A DNA stretch of 64,000 bases from Cyanophora paradoxa. Taxonomy: Eukaryota; Glaucocystophyceae; Cyanophorales; Cyanophoraceae. The translations under genes and the position numbers were made by a program. Positions 12,812-24,093 of the stretch are shown here, piece after piece (the first letter of the stretch is position 1; the number at the start of each line of letters is the position of its first letter). The stretch spans positions 1 through 64,000 of the forward strand of contig QPMI01000173.1 in the NCBI GenBank assembly GCA_004431415.1. The letters are read 5' to 3'. The notes under the pieces are model-generated. The model made no database searches, was not told the origin of the DNA, and worked only from the letters and a program-made list of their open reading frames with translations.

Positions 12812-15800
12812 GCCGCCGCTTCCCGGTCTTGCTTCTCGTAATCGCGCTCCGCAATCTCGCAGGCGCGCCTGCCAACGCCGCCGCGGGGTGAGGAGACGGG
12901 GCGCGCGGGAAGCTAGAGATGACAAGCGGGGGCGACGGGACCTGCAGATCTCGAGGGCGCGGCGGACGTCGCCGGCGGCCGAGGCGACCTGCGGGGCGGG
13001 GGATGAGGTCGGATTAGATGCGGTCGAGTGGGGCGTGCTCTGTGGGGAGGGGATGGGGATGTGGCGGGGACCTTGCGGGAGACGAGCTCGACGGCGTCGG
13101 AGTGGAAGCACTTCACGTCCCGCACCCGGCTCTCCAGGATCGTCCGGATCTGCCCCCGAGGCACCCCTCACCACCCCGACCCTCGCCTCCCCTCCCGAGC
13201 GCCGCCGCCCCGCACCTGCTCCCGCGTGTAGGGCGCGAAGGTCACGCGCGTGAGGCCTGCGCGAGGGGGGCGGTCCGGGTCAGAAGCCCATCCCTCCCGC
13301 GGCGTCCCGAGGTGCCGGGCGAGGGAGGCAGCGGAGAGCGCTGGGGCTAGCACTCAGCGTGGCCGGGGCGGGGGGCGGTAGAGGGGGTGGAGAGGTGGGC
13401 GGGGGGGGCGGGGGCGGACTGAGGCGGGAGACGATGCGGGGCAGCATGCGCTCGGGCAGGTCCATCGTGTTCGCGATCCCCAGCACCACAAGCTGCCGTC
13501 CGTGCCGAGCAAGGGGGCCCGTGAGGCCGGCAGCGCCGGGCGGGATGGCCGGTGGCGGGGGGCAGGCACCTTCGCGTGCTTGCGCGTCGGCCAGTCGAAG
13601 AGGTTGTAGAGGACGGTCTGGTTGGGGCGGGGCGTCGGTGGGTGCAGGTGGCCTTGTGGGCGGGGAGCGGGGGGCACCTGCTTGCGGGTGACGAGGAGGT
13701 CGAGCTCGTCGACCAGGAGCACGCTGCACCCCCGGGGTCAGAGCTGCCGGCGGGGGGGCGCGCGGCGCGGGGCAGGAGGCGGGAGGGGCACGGCCGGACC
13801 AGCAGTTGCGCTTCGGGGCGGCGGTCGAGAAGCGCTGCTCGAGAAGCATGGCGGCCTGCGCGCGGTGCGGGATCTTGGATCGAATGTGAGGGCGGCGCAC
13901 AGGGCTTCAGACCTGGGCAGGGGACGCCCGCTTGCCCGTGAGCGCCCGGTACAGAACACAGTACGCCTTTGCAGGGGTACAGGTTACGAGGATCGGGAGG
14001 CAGGGTCGAGCAGGAGGTCAGGAGAGGGGTACGGCACCTGCTGGGGCTCATGCAGGCGCATTCCGTTGATCTCCACGAAATCGAACTCGGGGAGATCCTG
14101 GGGGAATGGAGGAGGACCGGCGTCGGAGGAGGGGATGGGGTCCGCCTCGCGCGCGGCGCCGGTTGGGCGTACCCCGGCGTCGGCGCTGCGGCGAAGCGAG
14201 CGCAGGACCTCGTAGACCGTCGCGGTCTTCCCGGTGCCCGGTACCCCCGAGATGTCTGCGGGCGGCGGTGGTCAGCGGCATGAGGCCGGAGCTATGAGGG
14301 CGATTTCCGGGGGTCGCTCACAGAGGCAGGAGCCCTTGCCCTCGCGGCGGATGGCGCCCTCGAGGAACGTGTGCACCGCCTCGCGCTCGCGCTGCGAAGG
14401 AAGGGGGTACCGCTCAGAACGGGGTACGGGTTGAGCGCCTGGGGGGATACGTGGCGCACTTGGCGGCAGGGCATGGACGTGGGAAGGGCGGAGAGGCGAA
14501 GCTGGAGGCTCGCGGCTTGGAAAACATTCTGCGGGGAACACGAAACTCAGGGGCGGCGCCGGGCGGTGGCGGTACGCTGACCTCGGTGCGGGGCTGGTTG
14601 GAGGGTGTACCGTCGAGCCAGGCGCCCGACTCCCGGGCGCAGGGCCGGGCCCCGCCCTCCGCCTCCTCCTTCCCCTGGCCATCGACCTTCTCGCCTGTAG
14701 CCCCCTCGGCGTCCTTGTAGTCGTACGCCCCGACGTGGCTCCACTTCGACAGGTCTACGCTCTCCGCCTTCCGCTCAGTCTGCGCGGGCGCTCAGCGGCG
14801 CTGCGCCGCCGAGGGGCGCGCCGGGTCAGGCTCTTGGGGGCACCTTCCGGGGGAACGCAAAGCCGGCGACGCGGCGGACGCGGGCGGTCGTGGAGGGCGC
14901 CCGCACGCGCTTGGGCGCTCCGCCCCCGTTCTCCTCCTCCTCCTCGCTGCACGCGTCGCCTGCCTCCGACTGCGCCGGCCGCGCGTCGGAGGCCGCCCGG
15001 TAGGCCGCGCTCGCGGAGGCGGCGGCCATCGCCCGCGCACCTCTTCGCAATCGACGTTTTCGTCGAACTCAGCGTCATCCTCCCCATCCTGCCGGGCCGG
15101 TCGGCGGCGGGGCGCAGCGATGCGCGGAAGCGACGCGCACGTCGTCCATCTCGCCGCCGCCGCACTCGCTGGCCTCGCTGTCGCTCTCGTCTTCGACGGC
15201 CGACCGCACGCGCGCGCGGCTGACCCAGTCGAGCTTGAGACCCGCCAGCGTCGTGAAGCGGCGGGTGACCACGTCGTACTTCGCGCGGCTGCCACGCCGG
15301 TGTCAGGAGCGCCCTCGCTCGCGAGCGAAATAGATCGCTCCGCACCAGAAGAACTCGTCTTCGTTGAAGTTCACCTCGTTGGCCCGTTCCCGCGCAATCA
15401 GCTCCGACCAGGGGAGCACGCGGCAGACGCCCAGGAGCACGTCGCAGTCGTTCTCGTCCTCGTGCGTCGACTCGAAAACCTGCCGCGCGCTCGCACGGCG
15501 GCCCGGGGATCGCACGGCGGCCCGGGACCGCGCGCCGCGCAGCGCACCTCCCGCTCGTGGTGCATCGAGAGGCGCCCCCAGTGCGTGTCCTGCGGGCGGT
15601 AGTACCAAAGAGCGGTAATGCCGATGCGCTTCGCCTTGTTCTGCTCCTGCCAGATGCTGCGCACGCACGCGGGGACGCGTCAGCGCTGGTCGCGGGCTAT
15701 GCGACACAGAAGCAGCGGCGCCTTGTGATCTTGCAGATGTGCGGCTTGTCCGGATCATCTCCTTGCAAGAAGACGGTGTCATCGACGAAGAAGCTCTCCT

Positions 15801-15987
15801 CGCCGCAGCGCAGGCAGTTGTAGAGCGTCCGAGCCGCCGCGCCCTTGCCTCTGCGCGCCTTCTGCTGGCCGATGGGCGTCTCTACGACATATTCTCGTTG
15901 CATGTTCCTGTTCACGCCGATACAAACGTCCTGGCCGCGCTCGCTGGCGGCGCGTGCTTTCGGCGGGAAGTCGTTCTGGGGGTACAT
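11721..15987 (-). CDS. ORC1: Origin recognition complex subunit 1 (BAH + AAA+ + winged helix)
   Basis: ORC1 is the ATP-binding subunit of the complex that loads MCM at replication origins. Reading leftward: a BAH-like module with [28 protein letters not shown] and [12 protein letters not shown] (about 15990-15310); acidic and basic linkers; then AAA+ with Walker [13 protein letters not shown] (about 14255-14220), FVEINGMRL (about 14070), Walker [12 protein letters not shown] (about 13725-13690), sensor 1 [14 protein letters not shown] (about 13480) and [15 protein letters not shown] (about 13240-13120). The lid [16 protein letters not shown] (about 12990-12940) is followed by a Lys/Glu/Ala-rich insertion (about 12830-12440), by [19 protein letters not shown] (about 12375-12320), and by a winged helix ending [16 protein letters not shown] at TAG 11721-11723. 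The start at 15987 is the first ATG in frame with the BAH exon; an upstream ATG at 16054 is in another frame. More than ten introns are present. Confidence 0.93.
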
Positions 15988-16077
15988 GCTTGACGGATAC
16001 CGGTACCCCAGACAGCGAACTTCTGAAATTCAACTTCACCGCGGGTCCATACACATACGCTCAGCCGCAGTCAAAGA
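15988..16077. promoter_or_regulatory. Probable bidirectional promoter between ORC1 and an F-box gene
   Basis: The ORC1 start (15987, minus) and the next F-box gene start (16078, plus) are only 90 bp apart and point away from each other. Any core promoters must lie in this gap or in the first exons. The gap contains GGTACCGGTATCC-like and AACTTCTGAAATTCAACTTC-like stretches but no textbook TATA box. The promoter role is inferred from geometry alone. Confidence 0.4.
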
Positions 16078-18250
16078 ATGGAGCTGGACGACGGCGCCAG
16101 GTCGGACGATTGCGCCAGGTCACCCCGCCGCAAGCGCCAGCGATCAGACGCGCCCCACGCAGCAGCAGCAGCGCCGGCCCTCGAACAGGGCGTTCCGGCG
16201 CCGCACGCAACTGCAGCTGCAGCGTCCGCGGCCGCAGTACAGGGCGATGTGCTGAGCGCACTCGAGGCACTTCCCGACGCAGTCCTCGCGGAGATCCTAA
16301 AGCACCTCGGTGTCGTGGAGGCGGTCGTGCAGTCGCAGCTGTGGGCGGTGAGCCGGCGCTTCCAGCACCTGCTCGAGAGGGGCGCCGTTGATTTCCACGA
16401 GATCTCCGTCAGCTTGACCGCAATCGATCGCCGCGATTGCGACGATGAAGTCGCCCAGCTCGCACACGAGCAAACGCGCGCCGCGCTCATGCTGGCTCGC
16501 GCCGCCCGGCGCGGGCTTCTCCCCTGTATGCGCACGCTCAAGGTCAACTTCACGGTGCGCGGCATCGGCTTCGCGTTCGGGACGGAGGCTTTCACCGCGC
16601 TCCACGACCTGCTCTCGAGCGCCCGGCACGCCGCCCACGCCGTCGCGGTCAAGGCGGAGGTCGCCGCGGGCGCCGCGCAGCCTTGCTCAAACGACTTTAG
16701 CGAGGAGATCTTCAGGGGCGCTCTGACAGGCGAGCGCGGCGCCGGCTCCGAGGCTCGGACCCCCATCGTTCCGCCCCGCACTCTCCTGACGGGGCGGGGG
16801 GGGCGGCGGCGCAGCGCTCGGGGGCTCCCGCAGCCTGCGGAGCCTGCGCTTCGACTTCCCGGATGCCGGGGACGATCACCAGGCGCTAGATATGCCGGAA
16901 TCCCAGCTCGGGAGCGCCCTCCTCGGAGTGAAGCGTGCGCCAGCCGGGCCGGCCGGCTGGTCCGCGCCCTCCGGCCCTCTGATCGGTGGCGGGGGCGTGC
17001 AGACGTGAGGAGCCTGTTCCTGCCTGCCGGCATGCGGGTGACGAGGCGGGGGCAGGAGGTGCTCGCCGAGACGCTCCCCGGGCTCGAGGAGCTGGGGGCC
17101 TTCCTCGCGGCGAACACCCTCGCGCCCCTCGCCGCCCTCGCCGCCCTGCGCCGCCTGGAGATCCGGGACTGCATCAGCGACAGGCTCTTCGAGCTCCCCG
17201 AGATGCCCAGCCTCCGCTTCCTCTTCGTGCGCCCGGGCCCCCTCTCACCTCCGTCCCCCCGCCCCATCGTCTCGCCCCGCCCGGGGCGCCCAGCTGAAGC
17301 GGGCCCCGGGTACCGCAGATCCCGGACGTGGACCTGGCGACCCTCGCGCGGGCCCCCAACCTCGAGACGCTCGGCATGAACGTGCGTACCCCCCTCCCCT
17401 CCCCCCTACACCCCCGCCCAGCCCCCGCCCCGCCCCCATGCAAGCCCCTCCTCTGATCCGGAGACAGCTGAGCAAGGACAACGTGGGCCCCTTCGACGGG
17501 ATGACGGGGCTAAGGCAGCTGAGGACGCTGCGCCTCGGCCTCTCCGACGCCGCGCACGTGCCCCGCCTCACCCCCGCCCTCGCCTCCCTTCCCGACCTCC
17601 AGGTTCGCTTCCAGTCGCCCCGCAAGTTTTCCGGCGCTGAGCTTTCTTCGCAGCTGCTGGACGTGGCGCTGCACTGCGCGGTGGAGTCCCGCCCCGTGGC
17701 GCGGCTCGTGGCCGCCGGCGCGCACGCCCTGCGCCGCTGCACGTACGCCGTCTGCTGCGCCGTGCGCCCGCCCCCCAGCCGCGCCGCCTGCAAGACCAAT
17801 CAGCCAAGTAACGTCGGGGCGCAGACGGCGCTGAGCGAGGAGGAGGGGAGGGCGCTGGCGGGGTGCGGGAAGCTGGAGAGGGCGCACCTGTGGCACCCGC
17901 TGGGGGAGGCGCTGGAGGTGGCCCCCTACCGGAGCCTCGGGCGCCTGCTCGAGAGGGACTTCGGCGAGCGCCTCTGGATCGCCAACGCCAACGCCCAGGG
18001 GCGCGAGGCCCTGCGCCGCCTCGCGCCCCACGCCCGGGGCGACGAGCGCGGGGCCTCGGGGCGCGGCGCGCTCCCCTTCGATATCCTCGCCTTCGATTAC
18101 TTCGATTACTTCGGCGCGGCTGCCGCCTCGGACGCCTCGGACGCCTCAGACGCCTCGGACGCCTCGGACGACGACGGCGACGGCGGCTCCTCCGGCGCCG
18201 CCTCCAGCGCCCTCCTCGCCGCAGTGCATGATGTGCCGGACTCGGATTGA
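16078..18250 (+). CDS. F-box protein with leucine-rich repeats and Asp/Ala/Ser tail
   Basis: This is a paralogue of the gene at 7998-11316. A basic and Ala-rich N-terminus is followed by the F-box-like segment EALPDAVLAEILKHLG (about 16265-16315) and QLWAVSRRFQHLLERG. Leu-rich exons follow: SRSLRSLRFDFPDAG (about 16820-16870), LETLPGLEELGAF..LAALRRLEIRDC (about 17060-17170), IPDVDLATLARAPNLETLGM (about 17318-17380), and LRQLRTLRLGLSDAAHV (about 17510-17560). The block RALAGCGKLERAHLWHPLG (about 17850-17905) matches the shared C-terminal block of the two relatives. The tail has FDYFDYF and a DAS tandem repeat coded by repeated GACGCCTCG units (about 18128-18170), ending at TGA 18248-18250. A role as an SCF substrate receptor is a family-based inference. 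Introns are short and GC-rich. It has no Gln-rich tail. Confidence 0.7.
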
Positions 18251-18662
18251 TTGTGATCTCGATACAGGCCCCGAAAGTGCATGGTCACGTTCCCACAACC
18301 CGAGCCTCATGGCCTAGCCTGACAACCCGATCGCGACTCTGCGAGCCTGATCATGATCATGTGCTCGAGAGCCTAGGTCAGCTGCAATAATCATTGAATT
18401 ATATACGTAATAGTCGTTATATACCGTAGTAGTAGTACGTAATATTAATAGTCGTGCAATGATCTCAATTGCAATTGCAAGCTTCAGCTGGGTATGCATG
18501 CGCAATTCGTGTAACTTGGCAATGCCTAGATCTAGAGTCTTAACTAGTAAGCCTTGAAGCTTCGTGATCAGTCTGAATTAGAGCGGCTAGAAACTTTTTG
18601 AAATCGCGGAAGCTGTAGAAGTCATTCAAATCATCGATCACGACGAACGCGGAGCAGTGCAG
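18251..18662. other. AT-rich, palindrome-rich intergenic region
   Basis: Base composition switches sharply to about half A/T. Short palindromes abound (TGATCATGATCATG at about 18349-18362, AATTGCAATTGCAAG near 18467-18481, ATGCATGCGCAAT near 18494). The two flanking genes converge on this region, so both transcripts should end here. No gene is supported. Confidence 0.55.
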
Positions 18663-19900
18663 CTAAGGCTGCGGCGGCGCCTGTGCCGCGTGCTGGACCC
18701 CGGGGGCGGCGGCAGGGGCGGCGGTGGGCGTGGCGCTGGGGGCGAGGGCAGAGGTGGGGGCAGGAGCGGGGGCGGGGGCGGGGGCGGGAGGGGGCGGGGC
18801 GGCCCCCGGCGGGGGCGCTAGGGGCACGCCGTGCGCCTGCAGCAACCGTGTGGAGCAGGTGCGGGAGGGCGCCCTGGGCCGGGCCAGCACCGTTGGCCGG
18901 CCCCAGGGAAAGCGCCAGGGGGGCAGCCAAGTGCACGATCATGTGCTGCGGCTGCTGCGGCTGCGGCTGCGGCTGCGGCTGCAGCTGCTGGGGCGGGGGC
19001 GGGGGCAGCTGGACGGCGAGGTGCTGGAGGTGCTGGAGGTGCTGCTGCTGGAGGTGGAGGTGGATGCCGAGCTGCTGCTGGAGGTGCTGCTGCTGGACGG
19101 CGTGCACGTCCACGCCCTCCCCGTCCATTCACCGCGCTCTCCCCGCCCGCCCCCGCCCGCCCCGCCACCCGCTCTTGCCAACCTCTCGGGCGCCCCGGGC
19201 GGGGAAAGGGCGTAGAGAGAACACACTCGGGAGAGCACGATCTCGGAGTGGGGCAGGAGCTCTTTTAGCTCTCTCCGAGCCAGCTCGGCCTAAGAGCTCG
19301 CGTCAGGGCGCCAGGGGGGGCCAGGAGGGGGACAGGAGGGGGCGGGAAGGGAGGGAGGGGGAGGGGGGGGGGGGGGGGGGGGGGGAAGTACGAGCCTGCT
19401 CGGGCTGCCGTCAAAGATGCCGACTCTCAGCGAGCTCCCAAACTCCGCCGCGCGGAGCCGCCCGAGGGCCTCGAAGGCGCCGCGCGGCACCGGCTGCGAC
19501 GCGTCGTGCCAGAGCCACACCCGCCCGAGCCGCTCGCACCCCGCCAGCGCCTGCCCGCCCCGCTCGACGCGCGCGGCGCCGGGCTGCGCGGCGGGCGGGG
19601 GGAGGGGACCTGGGCCTCGGGGAGGGAGAGCTCGAGGGCCGGGGGGTGAGGCAGAAGCGGTGGCGCCAGGTGCGGAGGGCGCGGCGGCCGGGGAGACGAG
19701 CGCAGCGGACCAGAGGCGCGCCGCACACAGAGCCTCGCGGAGGCCGAGGCGCTCTACAATCTTCACTCGAAGCTCGTCAGTCAGATTGTCGAGCGTCGAG
19801 GGAGCCGGAAGCGTCGTGCACGAGGGCGCGCGACGCGGTTCGGATCTCCTTCCGCCGTACGCTTCATCGCATTCGCCGGCCGCAAGGCCCGAGCTTGCGG
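18663..19900 (-). CDS. Shortened F-box paralogue with Gln/His/Pro-rich tail
   Basis: Reading leftward, an F-box-like segment STLDNLTDELRVKIVERLG and REALCAARLWSAALV (about 19800-19690) is followed almost directly by ALAGCERLGRVWLWHDASQP, PRGAFEALGRLR and EFGSSLRVG (about 19550-19420). These match the gene at 7998-11316 closely, but the long Leu-rich middle, about 1.5 kb there, is missing. A G/C-run intron (about 19350-19390) and then a Gln/His/Pro-rich tail (QQQHLQQQL, HLQHLQHLAVQL, PQPQPQPQQPQHM, about 19110-18935) end at TAG 18663-18665. It could be a functional short isoform-like paralogue or a deletion derivative on its way to becoming a pseudogene. No in-frame stop is seen in the conserved blocks. 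The start is uncertain: an open frame in this phase extends back to 20084, but its first part looks non-coding. Confidence 0.5.
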
Positions 19901-20084
19901 CGAGCTCGCGAAATCGGGCCGCCTGCGTTACGGGGCCGAAACCCGGCGAACCCGGCGAACCGGAGGCAGGGGGTATGCGGAGCCAGGTCGCGTTCTGTAC
20001 CCACATATACCAGGAAAAAAAGAAGATGACTTGCTTCTTCGTGTCGCCGTCGAGATGGGCCGCCTCCGGTGGCGCGCCCGTCAT

Positions 20085-20613
20085 ATGTTCAGCCGCGGGA
20101 GATCAGGCGCCACCTCAGCCGCAGCCTCCTCCGCCCGCGGCCCGCACTTTCCTATCGAACGCCGTCGTAGAGGCCCTCGCAGCGTCATTCTGCAGGGAAT
20201 GGCCTTTCAGAACAGCTGGGAATGGTGCGGCCGAGGTCATCCTCGCATCGTTTGGGCGCAATTCTCCGCGCATCTCACCGCGTACGCCAAGCGCTGACGC
20301 CTGCAATGCAGATGAAGAGATGCACAGGCATCGAATCAGCCCAAAATCCCGCCCGCGGCACCCGCACCAGCCAGGCCCCACCCAGCCGGCGCCGGCACCA
20401 GCGTCGGCAGCGCCCGCGCCTCTCCGGCGTCCCTCGCCGGAGGAGGAGGCGCGTGTACCAAAGATCAGCCCAGATCAGTGGCCGCCGCGCCGCCCCGGCT
20501 CGACCTACCCGCCGCCCGCCTCACCGCTGGCGTCCCCGCCCCCACTGGCGTCGCCCGGTCCGCTGGACGTGGAGAGGTTCCTCCGTGGAAAGGTCGCCCA
20601 GCTCCGCGACTAG
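20085..20613 (+). CDS. Possible coding region, unassigned
   Basis: An open frame on the plus strand runs to a TAG at 20611-20613. It encodes an Ala-rich helix-like stretch (FLSNAVVEALAASF, about 20150-20190), a Pro-rich stretch and a final amphipathic segment DVERFLRGKVAQLRD (about 20569-20613). I do not recognise a family. The earlier part of the same frame overlaps the minus-strand F-box paralogue and is a shadow there. Codon composition alone is not decisive in this GC-rich DNA. It may be the last exons of a small gene or may be non-coding. Confidence 0.25.
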
Positions 20614-21787
20614 CCACGCTTGTGATGTACCGGCCCAGACCCCCGCCCCACGCCAGACCCTCCTTGCAACTTGTACAGCAGTGTGAATTTCAGTTCCGCG
20701 TCCATTTTCTCAGTCATGTACAGCAGTGTATCATTTCCTCGTCCGGCGTTCTGCAGCCGTCTCGCTAAGTAGCATCTATTTCTTGCGTTGGCCCAGTGCG
20801 CCGGCTCATGCTTCAACACTGAGTTGTAGAATAAAGCTTTCTCGGCACTGCATTGGATCCGGATCAAGATTCCAGAACTCAGCGGCTCGAGATAAGTTGA
20901 TAGGCAGTGTAATTGTGCGAATAGGAACCAGCTGTGCGCATGCGCACACTTACTACATGGACGTATACACAGTACTGCCGGTAGTGTGCTCTAGATCTTT
21001 TGCAATTATATTACAATTGGAACTTGCAAGGTAAATTCTCCGTGAATCTGAAGCCGAATACTCGGACTCTGGTATCGATGATCCCGCCCTGGACTCCCGC
21101 CCGCGGCCCCGGGCCCCATCAGACCGGGCGCCTCCATAGCTTAGCCTAGTTGTTACGTATACTAGCTTATGATAAAGCCTTGAAGATCCATACGGCATTG
21201 GTCATAATCACCGGGTATCTCGCTATAGATCTAGATCTCTCTTGCCGCATGCGCAGTGCGGTAAATATTGAACATCATGCAGGCCTAGGCGAACGTACAT
21301 GTACAGGTAGGCATCAGAGCACAAGCGAATTTAACGACTATACTACGCATGCGCAGCGAATTCGAACAGAATTTCGATAGCAGCAGGTCACGCCGGGGGC
21401 AGTCTCACCGTGGCGCCGCTGCGAAGCGATAACGACGGCGACAAAACAAGCTTTACATACGACGAGAAATCTACGCACGCAACTACAAACATACCTACCC
21501 AAGCTACTTTAAATAAGGGTAACTGACTAGACTACTAACTAGAAGGCGCCTAAGCCGGTACGAAAAGAAATGAGTGAACGAATACAGGTACAAGGCCCCA
21601 GGGCGGGGGCCGAAGAGCAGAGGCAGAAGCAGGAGGGAGGGAGACTAGGAAGACTCTGAGAAGCAAAGAGGCGGCCGGCCCCCGTCGAAAGAAGGAAGCG
21701 GGGCGAGAGAGCGCGGGGGCGACAGCGCCGGGGGCGCCCTCCGGGGGCCGAGAAGCGGGCTCCGGGGCGGCGGAGGCGGCGGCCGGG
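20614..21787. other. Intergenic region, AT-richer with palindromes
   Basis: No gene is supported. An AATAAA hexamer at about 20830-20835 lies downstream of the possible coding region and could be a polyadenylation signal. From about 20900 to 21500 the DNA is rich in GCATGCGC-, TCTAGATCT- and AGATCTAGATCT-like palindromes. From about 21600 it becomes purine/GC-rich and merges into the end of the next minus-strand gene. Confidence 0.45.
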
Positions 21788-22985
21788 CTAGAAGCGGGGC
21801 ACCTGGAGGCCAAGGTTCTTGGAGAAATCGTCCGCCCGCAGCGTCCGGAAGGCCGCCCTGCGCCCCGCACCGCCCCCGCTCGCGCCCCCGCGGGGAGGGG
21901 GGGGGGTAGAGGCGCTACTGCGCCAGAGGGGCGGCCGGTCTAGGGGCCTAGGGCGCTCTTCTCTGCTTTCTAGTTCCAAGCTGCGGCCCCCGGCGAGCGG
22001 GGCGCGGCCCCCGCGCACGTGAAGGGCCGGTTCGAGACGGCCTGCCCCGAGCCGCTGTCCCGCAGCTTGTACCGTTCCTGGAAGTCCTTGTACTCCTGAG
22101 GGCGGGATGGGTCGGGGTACGTCGAGAGGGAAGGGGCGCGGGGCGCACGCCGTGCTGGAGGAACGGTATCTTCTTCCTGCTCGCGAACTCCTCGCGGGGG
22201 TCCACGGCCCGCCGCACCACCGCCCGGAACGGCGGCCGCAGAGGCTTCGGAAGCGAATTGGGCGTACCCGCCCGCGCGATCTGGCCTCGGGCGCCTCAGA
22301 TCGATCTGATCTGACCTGACCCCTGAGAAGGGCAGCGCGCACGTCGGCGATAGACGGGGGACCGCGCGTCTCGGGCCGCTGCTCGCGCATGTCGGACTGG
22401 CTCTTGGCCGCCTGCAGCTTGAGCGTGTCCTGCGGGGTGGGGGCGCGTCAGGGAAAGGGTCCGGGGGGTAGCGGGCGGGGTGCGGTGTGTGCGGGGGCCG
22501 GCGGCGCACGTCTCGGACGCTCCGTATGTGGAGGACGAAGGGCTTGGGGTTCGGGGAGGGGGAGGCAGCGGGGGCGGGGGCGGGGAGCTCGCCCTCCGAC
22601 CGGAGCGCCTCGCGGAGCGAGGGCGCCGAGCTCGTGATCGACCGGGGCGCGAGGCTCTGCGCCGTCCTCGACGTGCGGAAGGACCCCATGCTCGTCCCCG
22701 ACCGCGCCCTGCGCGCCCCGCGCCCACCGCTCGGCGCGGCGCCGGCGCGTCGGCGGGGCGGCCGGGGGCGGCTCACGTGTCGGAGCGCAGCAGGGACATC
22801 TGGCGCTTGATAGGGTCCTCGTCTGGCGGAGCACATCAGACGGGAATCCGAAGAGCGTGGCGCAGAACTGCAGCTCACAGGGGTCCTTCTCTAGAAGCAG
22901 CTCCGACATCGTCTTGATCTTCACCGTGTAGTCGCTGGGCGTGTGGATGGCGGAGACCCACCGCTTCGAGTGCGAGCTGCGCTCC
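21788..22985 (-). CDS. Unrecognised gene, start not found
   Basis: I do not recognise the family. Reading leftward, an exon beginning after a GCAG acceptor near 22970 encodes HSKRWVSAIHTPSDYTVKIK, then MSELLLEKDPCELQFCATLF (about 22920-22860) and EDPIKRQMSLLRSDT (about 22825-22780). Next come SVRDV-type and SIADVRAALL segments, then RAVVRRAVDPREEFASRKK and FLQHG (about 22225-22150), then EYKDFQERYKLRDSGSG (about 22100-22045). The gene ends DDFSKNLGLQVPRF at TAG 21788-21790. Polar and charged residues interrupted by short GC-rich introns suggest a soluble protein. The acceptor near 22970 implies at least one more exon upstream (right), which I could not identify in 22986-24093. Confidence 0.5.
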
Positions 22986-24093
22986 GCCGGCGGCTGTCCG
23001 TTAAAAGCGAGCCGCGCGGGAGAGAAAGAGGTCTAGATAGGTCTGCGAATTAACGGCTCGCGCGCGGAGCGCGGCTATCAGTCGACATCCGGGCGCGGGC
23101 ACTGGGTCGGACACGGAAAGCCATTCTATGTTACTTCGAGCCTACGGGACCGCAAACTCCAGTGGCAGGGGAGCTTCTCGGCCCGAATCTCATATGTCTG
23201 AACTCGCTGGCGCCGAACTCGCCTCGGGCGCGCGGCCGGGCAGGGCGCACCTCTTGGTGCTCCTGTTGGTCTTTTCTCCGGATGGAGATGTGTTCAGGGC
23301 TGGGAGGAGACCGCTCGCGCTTCGGGACACGGGTTGCTCATCGTCGAGGCCTGCGGCGCGCGCTTTATCAGCTTCGAGCTCATCGCAGAGGTCACTTTCG
23401 ATCCCGGCTAGCTGAAATGCTGCTGGGCTGGCTAGGCCTCTTCTGCTGCCCGTGGAGTTTCGAACTGGAAGTTCCCGCCCGCCGCCCGCGGCACGCGGGG
23501 CCTAGCGAGCGCGCCAGCCTATCATCGGCAACACACCGTGGAGCGACAGCGACCCCAGGCCGCTCGCCATCGCTAAACTCGACAGCCTCCCGCAGATTGC
23601 TCGGCGCCTGTACCCGGGCACGCCGCTTGGAGCCCCGAGCTCGAGCAGCTCCGGGGCCCGGGGCACGGGGGCCGGGGCCCGGGGCCCGGCCCGCCGGCGC
23701 CCGGGCCCCGCCGCCGCCCCGGGCCTCCGGCCGGGGACCGGCCCTAGCCTCCGGGATCCTTCGGCGACAATCGAGCTCGAGACTGCGGCCAGCGCTAGCG
23801 CGCGCGGCTGAGCGCGCGCGGGACGTCGACCGCGCTGCCCGGCGCGGCGCGGGACCTTGCCTGCAGGGCCGGGCAGGCCCAGTGCAGGGCTAGCTACTGG
23901 TGGGCTAGCGCTAGCGCTGCGCCCGGCGGCACACGTACCGGCCGCGGCCCGCTTGCATATTTGCATTTCAAGCGTCGTGCACCGATCGCGAGTCCGGCCC
24001 TCAGCAGCTGCACTACGTGGCGCACGCTCGATCGGGCCGGCGCCGGGCGCCCCGCCCCGGCCCCGGGGCCTGCCGGGCCGCCCGGGGCTCGAT
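22986..24093. other. Unassigned region between two minus-strand genes
   Basis: It may contain the 5' exons of the gene at 21788-22985 and the 3' end of the kinase gene. A stretch at about 23650-23730 is made of repeated GGGGCCC/GGCCCGGG units of near-pure G/C. Open frames are present in several phases, but none shows a recognisable motif. I cannot decide what is coding here. Confidence 0.35.
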
